DNA of 64,000 nt from Manis javanica (Eukaryota; Chordata; Mammalia; Pholidota; Manidae): contig NC_133156.1 of NCBI RefSeq assembly GCF_040802235.1, positions 183,718,351 to 183,782,350 of the forward strand, written 5' to 3'. Shown here in pieces: positions 13,590-22,711 of this stretch. Under the pieces are notes generated by a model. It worked only from the letters and a program-made list of their open reading frames with translations, did not search any database and was not told where the DNA came from. The position numbers and the translations under genes were made by a program. Every line of letters starts with the position of its first letter. Position 1 is the first letter of the stretch.

Positions 13590-14110
13590 ATGTTTATTTA
13601 TATTCACTTTTCTGGATAGGTGACTCAAAACTAAAAAAATATAAAAAGGTGTATACCAAAAACACTTTCTCCTATTCCTGTGCCCCCCCTCTATCCATTT
13701 CCCACACCCCAAACTGATAACCCTGTTTTTAGGTTTTTTGTTTATCCTTCTTGTTGTTTTTATCTGTATACAAGCTAAAACAAATGTATACTTTTCTTTA
13801 TTCCATTCTAATATAAATGCTACTATGGTATATACACCTTATACACCTTGTTGGGGTTTTTTTTCCCACTTAACACTATACCTTGGTAACATTTCCTCAT
13901 CAGTATATAGAGAGCATTCTCATTTTTATTTTATGGCTGCAGAGTTTTACAGTATGTGGATGTACTGTAATTTAACTGGTTCCCACTGAGGGACATTTAG
14001 GTTATTAGCAGCTAGAATTTCTAGAACAATATTTTAAAATAATAAGCATTATTTCCATGTTCTAGACCTGATTTTAAAGGAATAACTCTAGAATTACTCA
14101 ATTAAATATA
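13590..14110 (-). repeat. Ancient L1M-type LINE 3' UTR fragment
   Basis: Words such as 'tatggctgcagagtttta', 'gtatgtggatgtactgtaatttaac' and 'gagggacatttaggttatt' are typical of old mammalian L1M/L1ME 3' UTRs. Orientation and subfamily are uncertain. Confidence 0.5.
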
Positions 14111-14495
14111 ATCAGGCTATTGGTTCCAGACTTACACAATCTATGATTTTCTGATCATAAAGAGGTCTTCTATCCATTGCCTTTGCTTCTAGATTTGAAA
14201 TTACTTAGATCAGTGTTTAAACAAGCAAACAAAAAAAGCAACTGTTAACAGCCTTTCCTGCTTTGTTTTGCCCTGCCTACTGAATTGTTACTTTTAGGGC
14301 TTAGACCCAAAAAGAGGCTCCTACACTGAAACCTGTACTTTAGAGGACCTCACATATCATAAACATAAAATAAAAAATTATTTAAAGAACTCATGAAAAT
14401 CTTTGTCACCCAGGACCTGGTACTCAGTGCCAGCCCAGTTGTACTCACAACCCTAAACCTTCACTCTTATCACTATATTCAGACCTCCAGAAACC
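14111..14495. other. Intergenic DNA flanking the provirus
   Basis: No feature seen. It ends at the target duplication of the provirus. Confidence 0.5.
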
Positions 14496-14501
14496 CTATT
14501 C
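14496..14501. repeat. 5' target site duplication of the provirus
   Basis: CTATTC directly precedes the 5' LTR and the same hexamer directly follows the 3' LTR at 22528-22533. A 6-bp duplication is the length typical of class II (beta-like) retroviruses. Confidence 0.95.
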
Positions 14502-14695
14502 TGTTGGCAGCCGTGCTCAGAAAATAGCGCCCCATGCAGGGCAGCCGGAAGGCCCCGAACTTCCTAATGACAAATCATCCCACACCACTAAACTACATGC
14601 TAATTGCGCCTTGGCATAAGGACCAATGAGACCCACCAAATGGTTATGCTAATAAGGCATATGGAGCCGCACCAACCAGGTCAGAGCATGAGAAC

Positions 14696-14703
14696 TATAT
14701 AAG
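14696..14703 (+). promoter_or_regulatory. LTR TATA box
   Basis: TATATAAG sits in the U3 region about 65 bp before the AATAAA signal, the compact spacing seen in class II LTRs. The 3' LTR has the same motif at 22388-22395. Confidence 0.7.
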
Positions 14704-14762
14704 CAAGCCTCTCCTTCCCCTCTGTGTCCTGCCCAACTCATTTGTTTCACAAAGAGCTGAAG

Positions 14763-14768
14763 AATAAA
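14763..14768 (+). promoter_or_regulatory. LTR polyadenylation signal
   Basis: AATAAA is followed by a TTG-rich stretch (gttgttgttgcatg) that could serve as downstream element. The equivalent signal in the 3' LTR (22455-22460) would end the proviral RNA. Confidence 0.7.
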
Positions 14769-14837
14769 GCTTTCTGCAGAAGAATCCTGTTGTTGTTGCA
14801 TGCTGTTCTTGCCGGCGAGGACAGGGCACGCGACAAG

Positions 14838-14855
14838 TGGTGCCGAAACCCGGGA
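14838..14855 (+). other. Primer binding site for tRNA-Phe
   Basis: Three bases after the LTR end, 'tggtgccgaaacccggga' is complementary to the 3' end of tRNA-Phe. Rodent intracisternal A particles use the same primer; most other betaretroviruses use tRNA-Lys. Confidence 0.9.
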
Positions 14856-14937
14856 ACCAGAACATCACCGGCACAGGGAGGACCCTTCAGACATCTGGAG
14901 AGGATTCAGAACTGCAGGTCAGAAGAAAGCCCGGAGG

Positions 14938-14944
14938 GGTAAGT
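14938..14944 (+). promoter_or_regulatory. Major splice donor of the provirus
   Basis: G|GTAAGT is a near-consensus donor in the leader, after the primer site and before gag. It is well placed to join the leader to an acceptor before env. Assigned by motif and position only. Confidence 0.6.
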
Positions 14945-15005
14945 TCCGAGAGGCCCCTGCTTTTTAGGATGATGGTTGATGGTTCTCTGTAAATAAGGAG
15001 GCACC

Positions 15006-16763
15006 ATGGGGAATGCACCGTCATTAGTCACGGCGCTGCAGACAGCTCTCAAAGAGCGAAACTTGAAGGTCTCCAGCAAAGTCTTAGGATCTTTTGTGAA
15101 GGAGATAGACCGTGTGGCCCCCTGGTTCATTTGTTCAGGGTCCCTCTCAATCCCGAGCTGGGACAAACTGGAGAAAGATCTTGATAGAGAGGAGGAGGAG
15201 GGTAGCCTGAGGGGAGGCACCAGGCCCCTCTGGAAACTGATTAGAGCTTGTCTGCAAGATGAGAGATGTGAAAAGGTAATAAAAGAAGGTCAGAGAGCAT
15301 TGACAGATATCCAAGAGAGCATGTCAGAAACGGAACGGGAAACAGAGAGCGCGCGCGGCCGAAAAAAGGCCACAAAAACGAAGGTAAAGAAACCTCAGAG
15401 TGAGGGAGAAAGCCCGCCTAGGGCAAAAGCGAAAGAGCCCCGAGAAGCGAGTGACAATCGCCTCGGAGAAAATAGTAAATACCCCTGGAAAGAGTTGAGG
15501 GACCTCCAACTCTCCAATAGGGAATCTGAGGAGGAATTAACGTCCGCAGAGGAAGGGGAAGAAAATAAAACCGCAGAGTGTAGAAGTAAGGGAACCAGCA
15601 AAGTTGAAAAGCGGACCAAGGAAAAAATGAAAGCAGGGTGTCCCCCGACACCCTTTGCCCCGCCACCTTACGTGAGTGGCGCACTCTCCTTTTGCCACCC
15701 AGATACTCTTCAGGCAATTAGACAAATGTTTCCTGTATTTGAGGATAACGGTGTACGCTCTCACCAGCCCCTGAGCCATAAACAAGTTAAGGAGTTAGCA
15801 GAATCCGTTCGGGCTTATAGAGTCAGTGCTAACTATACCATAGCACAAGTTGAGAGATTAACAGAGACAGCCATGACACCCGCAGACTGGCAATATGTAA
15901 CTAAGGCATGCCTTTCTAGTATGGGGCAATACATAGAATGGAAGGCATTGTGGCATGATATCAGCATGACCCAGGCACGCGCAAACGCGGCCGAAGGACA
16001 GCCTGCATGGTCATATGATATGCTGACGGGCCAAGGACAGTGGGTAGCCGACCAGACCGCCTTCCCCTTACAGGTATATGCACAAATAAACACGTGCGCC
16101 GCCAAGGCATGGAAAGCCCTCACCAACAAAGGAGAAGTATCAGGCAATTTGACAAAAATTATTCAGGGGCTGAGCGAGCCATTTTCTGACTTTGTCGCTC
16201 GTATGATAGAGGCCGCAGGCAGAATATTTGGAGATCAGGAACAAGCAATGCCCCTAGTGGAGCAATTAGTGTTTGAACAATGTACCAAGGAATGCAGACA
16301 GGCGATAACACCCTGGAAACAAAAAGGGATACATGCCTGGTTGAAAGCCTGTAGAGAAATAGGAGGGCCACTCACCAATGCGGGCCTAGCCGCGGCCATA
16401 TTACAGAGCCACAAACAAGCCAGGATCACTAACAGAAGTATCAAATGCTTTCAATGCGGGAAATTAAGACATATAAAGAGAGAGTGTAGGAGCCCAGCTT
16501 CAGAACAAACAACCCAAAAGACCCCTGAGTTGTGCCCTAAGTGTAAGAAAGGCAGGCATTGGGCTAATGAGTGCCGGTCTATTAAAGATATAGAAGGGAA
16601 ACCCTTAGAGTTGCCAAAAAACGCCCAGAGGGGCCCCCGTCACCAGGGCCCGCAAATATATGGGGCAACCAGCACGCAAGTGTCATTCGGGAACAACCAG
16701 GCCCCCCAAGGAGAGCCACTTCAGGTTCCGCGGGATTGGACATCCGTGCCACCACCAGAATAG
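15006..16763 (+). CDS. gag: Retroviral Gag polyprotein, open reading frame
   Basis: The 585-codon frame has no internal stop. It starts MGN, which suits N-terminal myristoylation and plasma membrane targeting. The matrix part is followed by a charged, Lys/Glu-rich linker (about residues 105-210), then a PPPY late-domain motif at 219-222 of the type that recruits NEDD4-family ligases for budding. The capsid (about 225-470) includes the major homology region near 387-407. Nucleocapsid has two CX2CX4HX4C zinc knuckles at 481-494 and 510-523; in the first, arginine stands directly before the histidine where glycine is usual. The start at 15006 is the first ATG after the leader and has an ACCATGG context. 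The 3' end overlaps pro in the -1 frame. Whether it is expressed is unknown. Confidence 0.93.
   Translation: MGNAPSLVTALQTALKERNLKVSSKVLGSFVKEIDRVAPWFICSGSLSIPSWDKLEKDLDREEEEGSLRGGTRPLWKLIRACLQDERCEKVIKEGQRALTDIQESMSETERETESARGRKKATKTKVKKPQSEGESPPRAKAKEPREASDNRLGENSKYPWKELRDLQLSNRESEEELTSAEEGEENKTAECRSKGTSKVEKRTKEKMKAGCPPTPFAPPPYVSGALSFCHPDTLQAIRQMFPVFEDNGVRSHQPLSHKQVKELAESVRAYRVSANYTIAQVERLTETAMTPADWQYVTKACLSSMGQYIEWKALWHDISMTQARANAAEGQPAWSYDMLTGQGQWVADQTAFPLQVYAQINTCAAKAWKALTNKGEVSGNLTKIIQGLSEPFSDFVARMIEAAGRIFGDQEQAMPLVEQLVFEQCTKECRQAITPWKQKGIHAWLKACREIGGPLTNAGLAAAILQSHKQARITNRSIKCFQCGKLRHIKRECRSPASEQTTQKTPELCPKCKKGRHWANECRSIKDIEGKPLELPKNAQRGPRHQGPQIYGATSTQVSFGNNQAPQGEPLQVPRDWTSVPPPE
16616..16622 (+). 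promoter_or_regulatory. gag-pro -1 ribosomal frameshift site
   Basis: The heptamer A_AAA_AAC is in the correct phase of the gag frame (codons AAA-AAC for Lys538-Asn539). The -1 frame is open from here through dUTPase. Beta-like retroviruses commonly use this heptamer. A nearby GGGAAAC at 16596-16602 is out of phase. I did not fold the downstream pseudoknot. Confidence 0.8.
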
Positions 16764-17536
16764 TGTTGACTCCACAGATGGGAGTTCAGCCTATCCCTTC
16801 AGACTTTAAAGGCCCCCTACCACCAAATACCATTGGGTTACTCCTAGGGCGCTCTTCTGCTGCATTGAAAGGCCTGGTAGTTCATCCCGGAGTCATAGAT
16901 CAAGATTATGAAGGACAGGTAAAAATCATGTGTTCGGCTCCCAGAGAAATCTATCCTATATCCCCGAGAGACCGCATAGCCCAGCTCTTAGTTTTACCTA
17001 GTCTCCACGCCAATTATCCTGCTACCAACACGGAGAGGGGAGAAAGGGGCTTCGGCTCCTCTGACTGGGATTCAGCCTTCATAGTATTAGATTTAGCAGA
17101 CAGACCAAAATTAACTCTTCAAATAGAGGGAAAGAGCTTTGAGGGAATCCTAGACACTGGAGCAGATAAAAGTATTATCTCTGCAACCTAGTGGCCCTCC
17201 AAGTAGCCTGTGACCCAATCCTCACATTCATTACAAGGTTTAGGATATGAGTCAAGCCCTTCAATTAGTGCCAAACCATTGAAATGGCGAGCCCCTGAAG
17301 GACAAGAGGGTACAGTCACCCCTTATGTACTCCCTCTACCGGTCAATTTATGGGGGAAGGATGTCATGAGAGACTTAGGCCTCAAACTCATTAATGAATA
17401 CTCCACCCCCGCCCAAGGCATGATGATGGACATGGGATACATCCCTGGCAAGGGGCTGGGGAAACACCAACAGAGACACATAGAGCCCATCCTGCCCAAA
17501 GTAAAGAATGACCGTCACAGCCTGGGTTTTTCATAG
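16622..17536 (+). pseudogene. pro: pro: dUTPase plus aspartic protease plus G-patch, interrupted
   Basis: Read in the -1 frame after the gag slip site. A trimeric-type dUTPase comes first, with an SAGLDI motif near 16726 and a GVIDQDYEG motif near 16890; in this family it hydrolyses dUTP and limits uracil in viral DNA. The protease follows with catalytic DTG at 17153-17161. The core is cut twelve codons later by TAG at 17189-17191, and again at 17204-17206. The remainder continues in the same frame through the protease C-terminal half and a G-patch (MGYIPGKGLGK) to a natural-looking stop at 17534-17536. The dUTPase could still be made; an active protease could not be made without readthrough. 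Confidence 0.9.
17524..17530 (+). promoter_or_regulatory. pro-pol -1 frameshift site
   Basis: G_GGT_TTT ends two codons before the pro terminator, in the right phase (GGT-TTT in pro, GGG-TTT in the pol frame). The pol frame opens directly from here. The heptamer fits X_XXY_YYZ; its efficiency is not known to me. Confidence 0.65.
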
Positions 17537-20163
17537 GGGCCATTGAAGATGCCATGCCCATACCTTAGCTCACAGAGGAGGCCGTATGGGTTCCTCAGTG
17601 GCCCCTATCCTCTGAAAAATTAGAAGCAGCTCATTGCTTAGTGCAAGAGCAGCTCCAAGTGGGACACCTAGAACCCTCTGTGTCCCCATGGAACACACCC
17701 ATATTTGTAATCAGGAAAAAGTCAAGATCATGGAGGTTGCTTCATGATCTGAGAGCAGTAAATGCTCAAATGAGAATGCTTGGACCCGTACAACGGGGAC
17801 TGCCACTCCTCTCTGCCTTACCCAAAGAATGGAAAGTGCTCATAATAGATATTAAAGATTGTTTCTTTTCTATACCTCTAAGCTCCAAGGACAGGGAAAG
17901 ATTTGCTTTTACTTTGCCAGCTATTAACCATGAACAACCCGATGCCAGATTTCAGTGGAAGGTCCTCCCTCAAGGAATGGCAAATAGCCCCACCATATGT
18001 CAACTGTACGTTCAGCGAGCGCTAGACCCAATTCGTAAGACCTATCCCACGCTAAAGATCATCCATTACATGGATGACATCCTTCTTTGCTCCCCACAAC
18101 CAGCGGAAATAGAAGAAGCATATATAGATCTCACTAGATCCCTAGAAAATTGGAGACTGAATATAGCAAGCGAGAAGGTCCAAAAATCTAGTGTTAGCAA
18201 ATTCCTAGGAGCAACCATTTACACAGATGTAATTTGCCCCCAAAAGCTTGAGATAAGACATAATCAATTGCGAAATTTGAATGACTTCCAAAAACTCCTA
18301 GGGGATATTAATTGGTTGCGCCCATACTTAAAGATACCCACCACTGAATTGACTCCACTATTTAAAACCCTAGAAGGAGACCCACAACTAACGTCACCGC
18401 GCTCCCTCACACCTGAGGCATTACAAGCCATTCGCAAAGTAGAACAGGCTTTGATGACAGCACAATTAAATAGAGTGCAATCGAATGAACCCTTTGAGTT
18501 GTGTGTCCTTCCCACCCCAGAGCTGCCAACAGCAGTCTTATGGCAGCACGGCCCACTGATCTGGATTCATCCCCAAGCCTCTCAGGCTAGGACAATAGAG
18601 TACTATCCAGCAGCCGTGGCCAAACTTGCTTTGAGAGGAGTAAAAACCTCCATGACACATTTCGGAGAGGCTCCAGCTAAAATTATAACCCCTTACAGCG
18701 TAGAACAGATACAAGTATTATGTGCTATGAATGATGATTGGGCCATACTTGCTTACAGTTTCTCAGGAACCTTTGATAATCATTTCCCTAAACATCCCCT
18801 CATCAACTTCGCCAAAAATCATCTCCTAGTATTTCCTCAGGTCACTAGCCTAACCCCGCTGCCTCATAGAAAAACAGTTTACACGGACGGGTCTAAGACA
18901 GGCACAGGTGCCTATGTCCATGATGGCAAAGTTGTGACAAAAGGCTACACGCCTGACACTCCACAAATAGTGGAATGTCGCATAGTCTTAGAAGTCCTAC
19001 AAATCTTTCCTGAACCTTTAAATATTGTATCTGACTCCTGTTATGTAGTTAATGCAGTCAAATCTCTAGAAGTGGCCGGGCTAATCAAAGCGTCCAGCCC
19101 AGTAGCCACTTTGTTCAAACAGATACAATCAGCACTACTTCATAGGCAATCTCCTTTGTATATAACTCATATCAGAGCACATTCAGGCCTTCCCAGGCCT
19201 ATGACCCAAGGCAACCACCTGGCAGACCTCGCAACCAGAAATATAGCTTTTCCCCTGCTAGACCCTATCACCACAGCTTCAAAATTCCATACACAATTTC
19301 ATGTCACTGCCGAAACACTGCGCAAGCAGTTTAGCATAACCAGGGCCGAAGCTAAGAACATTGTCCTTAGCTGCCAACATTGCTGCAGCTTCCTTCCCAC
19401 ACCTCATGTTGGGATCAACCCCAGAGGTATTAAGCCTTTACAAGTTTGGCAAATAGATGTGACGCATATTTCGTCTTTTGAGAAACTGAAATATGTACAT
19501 GTATCCGTAGATACTTGTTCAGGAGTCATCTTTGCCTCCCCATTGTCAGGAGAGAAAGCTTCCCATGTCATCCAGCACTGCCTTGAAGCTTAGAGCGCAT
19601 GGGGATTACCACAGATTCTGAAAACAGACAATGGCCCAGCCTATACCTCTACAAAATTTGCTCAATTTTGTCATCACATGGAGATAAAACATATCACTGG
19701 CCTTCCCTACAACCCACAGAGTCAAGAGATTGTAGAACGCGCGAACCGCACGCTCAAATCCTATTTACTTAAACAAAAAGGGGGAATTGAAGATATACCC
19801 CCCACACCAAAAACTGCCATAACCCTAGCACTTTTCACTATAAATTTTTTGAATCTGGATGCTCAAAGCCATACAGCAGCGGATCGCCATAATCAGTGGC
19901 CAAAAGACCCACAAGAACTAGTAAAATGGAAGGATGTGTTATCTAACCAATGGAAGGGCCCAGATCCAATCATAATCAGATCCAGGGGAGCTGTGTGTGT
20001 TTTCCCCCAGAGTGAAGAAAATCCCTTCTGGATCCCGGAGCGCCTAACGAGGAAAGTCCTAAACAAAGGAGATGACTTCGCTGTACCTCCTGACCCTGCT
20101 CCTGACACTGGAGACCCCGACTCAGGGAGTATTGAGATGGGGAATCCTGTCTGCCTTTCCTAA
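17531..20163 (+). pseudogene. pol: pol: reverse transcriptase, RNase H, integrase, interrupted
   Basis: One reading frame of about 877 codons with two internal TAG stops, at 17566-17568 (upstream of the RT core) and 19591-19593 (inside integrase). RT shows the LPQGM motif and the catalytic YMDD box at 18067-18078. RNase H shows the TDGS motif near 18887 and further acidic residues and an HIRAHSG motif near 19170. Integrase has an H-x3-H plus C-x2-C zinc domain near 19290-19385, catalytic-type Asp in 'WQIDVT' near 19450 and TDNGPAY near 19625, a 'VERANRTLK' helix near 19730, and a C-terminal domain ending at 20163. The two stops remove complete RT and integrase products. All else looks intact, with no indel that shifts the frame. 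Confidence 0.92.
19991..20010 (+). promoter_or_regulatory. Candidate env splice acceptor
   Basis: A pyrimidine/GT-rich tract (ctgtgtgtgttttcccccag) ends in AG 61 bp before the env ATG at 20072 and lies within the end of pol. It is the best acceptor I see there. No transcript evidence. Confidence 0.5.
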
Positions 20164-21814
20164 GCCTATGCCTGTCCGTTTCAATGCAGCCGTTTTTCCG
20201 CGCTTTTTCACTACCAATACTAGTATGAACTTGCCCTACTTAGTTAAAGACACCCTAGTAGCTCCCCTGGGAGAAAACCGATCCTTCGTAACTAATGGGT
20301 CATTATGCTTCACCACTCAGAATCTAGCTGGCTGTATCTCCCTGAAACGGAGGAAATACGGATGGTTCAGTGACATAATTCTAGAGGCCAGTAGCCTCCC
20401 CGTTATGTCAGCTAAATTTGAAGGGCCTAATAAGGAAGGGAGCCCGTCCTATAAGAACATGACTATCCACCAGATGGTTCTCTAGATCAATGGCACATTT
20501 GTACACTCTCCCAAGAACAATTCCACCGACAGGCCTCGTCAACCCAAATATGCCTCCCATTGTGTGGGCGACTATGAGGGAGAGCTGTGGCCCTGGACTG
20601 ACTGTCAGTCAACTGTAGTAACGTGGGCAACTGAGAAGCAGGAGTTTACCATCTCCCCAGATATGGAGGGACGGCCAGCCAATGAGGCTTGGTGGCCAGT
20701 AAAGGTGCTCGAAGGCGAGTTTCGTCAGCAGCTGAGCATGAACCCCTTCCATAAATGGATGCTGTGTGGAGTCAATGGCTCGTGTACCGACCTCTCCCCC
20801 TTTTCCGCCCTCCAGGGTGGGGGAATCAGTGTAAAAAATATCACCTTTTAGTGCGAGAATAACCACATGCGCGCACACTAGAACATGATCATGACCCATA
20901 ACAACGAGAACTACACGTGTTCAGCAAAATCAGGTCCAGAGTCACCTAATTCCCTTTTTCCACCTTCTCCAGTATGCGTATACCCCCCATTTCTGTTTAT
21001 CTTATCCAATAGTAGCTTTGACTCCTGCTCCAATGAAACCTGCTTTCTGTCTCAGTGTTGGGATGCGCGTAACTTTACCAATGCTTTGGTAGTCCGCATC
21101 CCCCGTTGGGTCCCTGTTCCCGTAGACGCCCCTAACACCATGACTCTGTTTCGAGAAAGGCGCGATTTCGGTGTTACAGCCGCCATAGTGCTCCTGATCT
21201 CCGCGACCGCGGTCGCAGCCACCGCCGCTGGTATAGCTTTAGACACCTCCATCAAATCGGCTACAGAGCTCAATAACCTTGCAGCCTCAGTAGCTTCTGC
21301 CCTGGACCAACAGTCCACACTTGATGGCAAACTGAAAGGAGGAATAATGATCCTCAATCAACGCATAGATCTCGTGGAGGAACAAATGGAGGTGCTCTGG
21401 CAAATGGCCCAATTGGGATGTGAGCGGAAATATCGTGCCCTCTGCATCACTAGCATTCAATATAAAAATTTTACACGGGCAGCTAATCTGTCACGAGACC
21501 TGTCCCAGTATCTTTCAGGAAACTGGTCCCAAGACTTCGATAGGACACTAGAAGAGCTGCGGCGAGAAATTATCCACATCAACTCCACCCGTCTAGATAT
21601 CTCCGTAGCAGAAAGACTCTCTTCCTGGTTCCTCAGAGCTCTCTCCCACGTCAAGGAGTGGGCGGGCATGGCTGGGATGGGCGTGTTCCTGCTTGGAGGT
21701 CTCATGCTCTTACTCTGGTTGTTATGTAGACTCCGCAACCAACATAAGCAGGACAAGGTGATCCTTGCTCAAGCCCTAATGGCGATAGACGTTGGCGCCT
21801 CTCCCCAAGTGTAG
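20072..21814 (+). pseudogene. env: env: surface and transmembrane glycoprotein, interrupted
   Basis: A single 580-codon frame overlapping the end of pol, broken by TAG at 20483-20485, 20849-20851 and 20879-20881, all in the surface subunit. It begins with a hydrophobic signal peptide (about residues 4-13, core [10 protein letters not shown]) and has many N-glycosylation sequons. A furin-type RERR site at 21152-21163 precedes a hydrophobic, Ala-rich fusion-peptide-like stretch. The transmembrane part has a C-x7-C pair near 21418-21444 with no third adjacent cysteine, which is beta-type, then a membrane anchor (about 21670-21735) and a short tail. From 20885 to the stop at 21814 the frame is open. 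No complete envelope precursor can be made. Confidence 0.9.
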
Positions 21815-22179
21815 CTCAACATGCTTAAGAAGGAAGCTCAGCTTTAGCTTGAGGTAGCTCTTGCACCCTGAGCCCATGTGGCACTGCACCAGGCCCGAGT
21901 ACCTCAATGCTTAATCACAGCTTTCTTTAAGAAGCTCATGGTGCAAGAAGGTTGAGAAAAAAGGTCCAAACCCTTTGTACCAAGCGGTCCCAACGCCAGC
22001 CAGAGGATGCGAGGCAAAGCACTGCAAGAGGTCTTGGACCCCTCTGAGAGGCATGCCTGACTGCATAGGGGTAGATGCCCAGAACCCCTCTCCAAAAAGG
22101 GGGCATCAAGAAGTATGATGGAGGTCAGGCCTCTGTCTCCGCCTCTGCTGGCAAGTTCCGCCTTGAGCTTCTGTTAGAC
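21815..22179 (+). other. Proviral 3' non-coding region with stem-loop
   Basis: 365 bp between env and the polypurine tract with no convincing frame. It holds an inverted repeat: 'cttgcaccctgagc' at 21860-21873 can pair with 'gctcatggtgcaag' at 21934-21947 with one mismatch, across a 60-nt loop. In intracisternal A particles the 3' part of the RNA carries an export element; I infer by position that this may be similar. Confidence 0.45.
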
Positions 22180-22193
22180 AAAAAAGGGGGAGA
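22180..22193 (+). other. Polypurine tract
   Basis: AAAAAAGGGGGAGA lies immediately before the 3' LTR, as required for plus-strand DNA priming. Confidence 0.93.
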
Positions 22194-22527
22194 TGTTGGC
22201 AGCCGTGCTCAGAAAATAGCGCCCCATGCAGGGCAGCCGGAAGGCCCCGAACTTCCTAATGACAAATCATCCCACACCACTAAACTACATGCTAATTGCG
22301 CCTTGGCATAAGGACCAATGAGACCCACCAAATGGTTATGCTAATAAGGCATATGGAGCCGCACCAACCAGGTCAGAGCATGAGAACTATATAAGCAAGC
22401 CTCTCCTTCCCCTCTGTGTCCTGCCCAACTCATTTGTTTCACAAAGAGCTGAAGAATAAAGCTTTCTGCAGAAGAATCCTGTTGTTGTTGCATGCTGTTC
22501 TTGCCGGCGAGGACAGGGCACGCGACA
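22194..22527 (+). repeat. 3' LTR (334 bp)
   Basis: Same length as, and by eye the same sequence as, the 5' LTR across all 334 positions, with the same TG..CA ends, TATA motif (22388-22395) and AATAAA (22455-22460). It is followed by the CTATTC duplication. Confidence 0.96.
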
Positions 22528-22533
22528 CTATTC
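22528..22533. repeat. 3' target site duplication of the provirus
   Basis: CTATTC, identical to 14496-14501. Confidence 0.95.
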
Positions 22534-22711
22534 CCCATCTGTTAACCTGTGTCCTCAAAACCAAAGGGCAGTGCATTTGAATGCTATGAAGGTTATGGGT
22601 TGTGTGCTTCTATGTTGGAAGACTGCTTTGGGGTTCAGGGTGGATATGAGGAATAGACTACTTAGTTAAGAGAAAAAACAAATTAACTTGTTCAATCCTT
22701 TTCAGACAGTA

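Larger units (their letters stand above)
14502..14835 (+). repeat. 5' LTR (334 bp)
   Basis: It begins TGTTGGCAG and ends GCGACA, i.e. the TG..CA boundaries of an integrated LTR. A TATA box (TATATAAG) is at 14696-14703 and a polyadenylation signal (AATAAA) at 14763-14768, so U3 is about 225 bp and R and U5 are short. Read base by base by eye, it shows no difference from the 3' LTR at 22194-22527. It should act as promoter for the proviral transcript if not silenced. Confidence 0.96.
14502..22527 (+). mobile_element. Full-length class II (IAP-like) endogenous retrovirus with env
   Basis: The 8026-bp provirus has the order LTR, primer site, gag, pro (with dUTPase), pol, env, polypurine tract, LTR, and is flanked by a 6-bp duplication. 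Class II assignment rests on the duplication length, a tRNA-Phe primer site as in rodent intracisternal A particles, dUTPase fused upstream of protease, gag/pro and pro/pol in successive -1 frames, and a beta-type env with no CX6CC motif in its transmembrane subunit. Gag is open. Pro, pol and env keep full length and frame but carry two, two and three in-frame stops (17189, 17204; 17566, 19591; 20483, 20849, 20879), all TAG. I see no frameshifting indel. As it stands the copy cannot make complete protease, polymerase or envelope proteins. Confidence 0.95.

Noticed and set aside
16596-16602. GGGAAAC as alternative gag-pro slippery site
   Set aside because: It is read as GGG-AAA in the gag frame, so the heptamer is out of phase for -1 slippage. 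A_AAA_AAC at 16616 is in phase.
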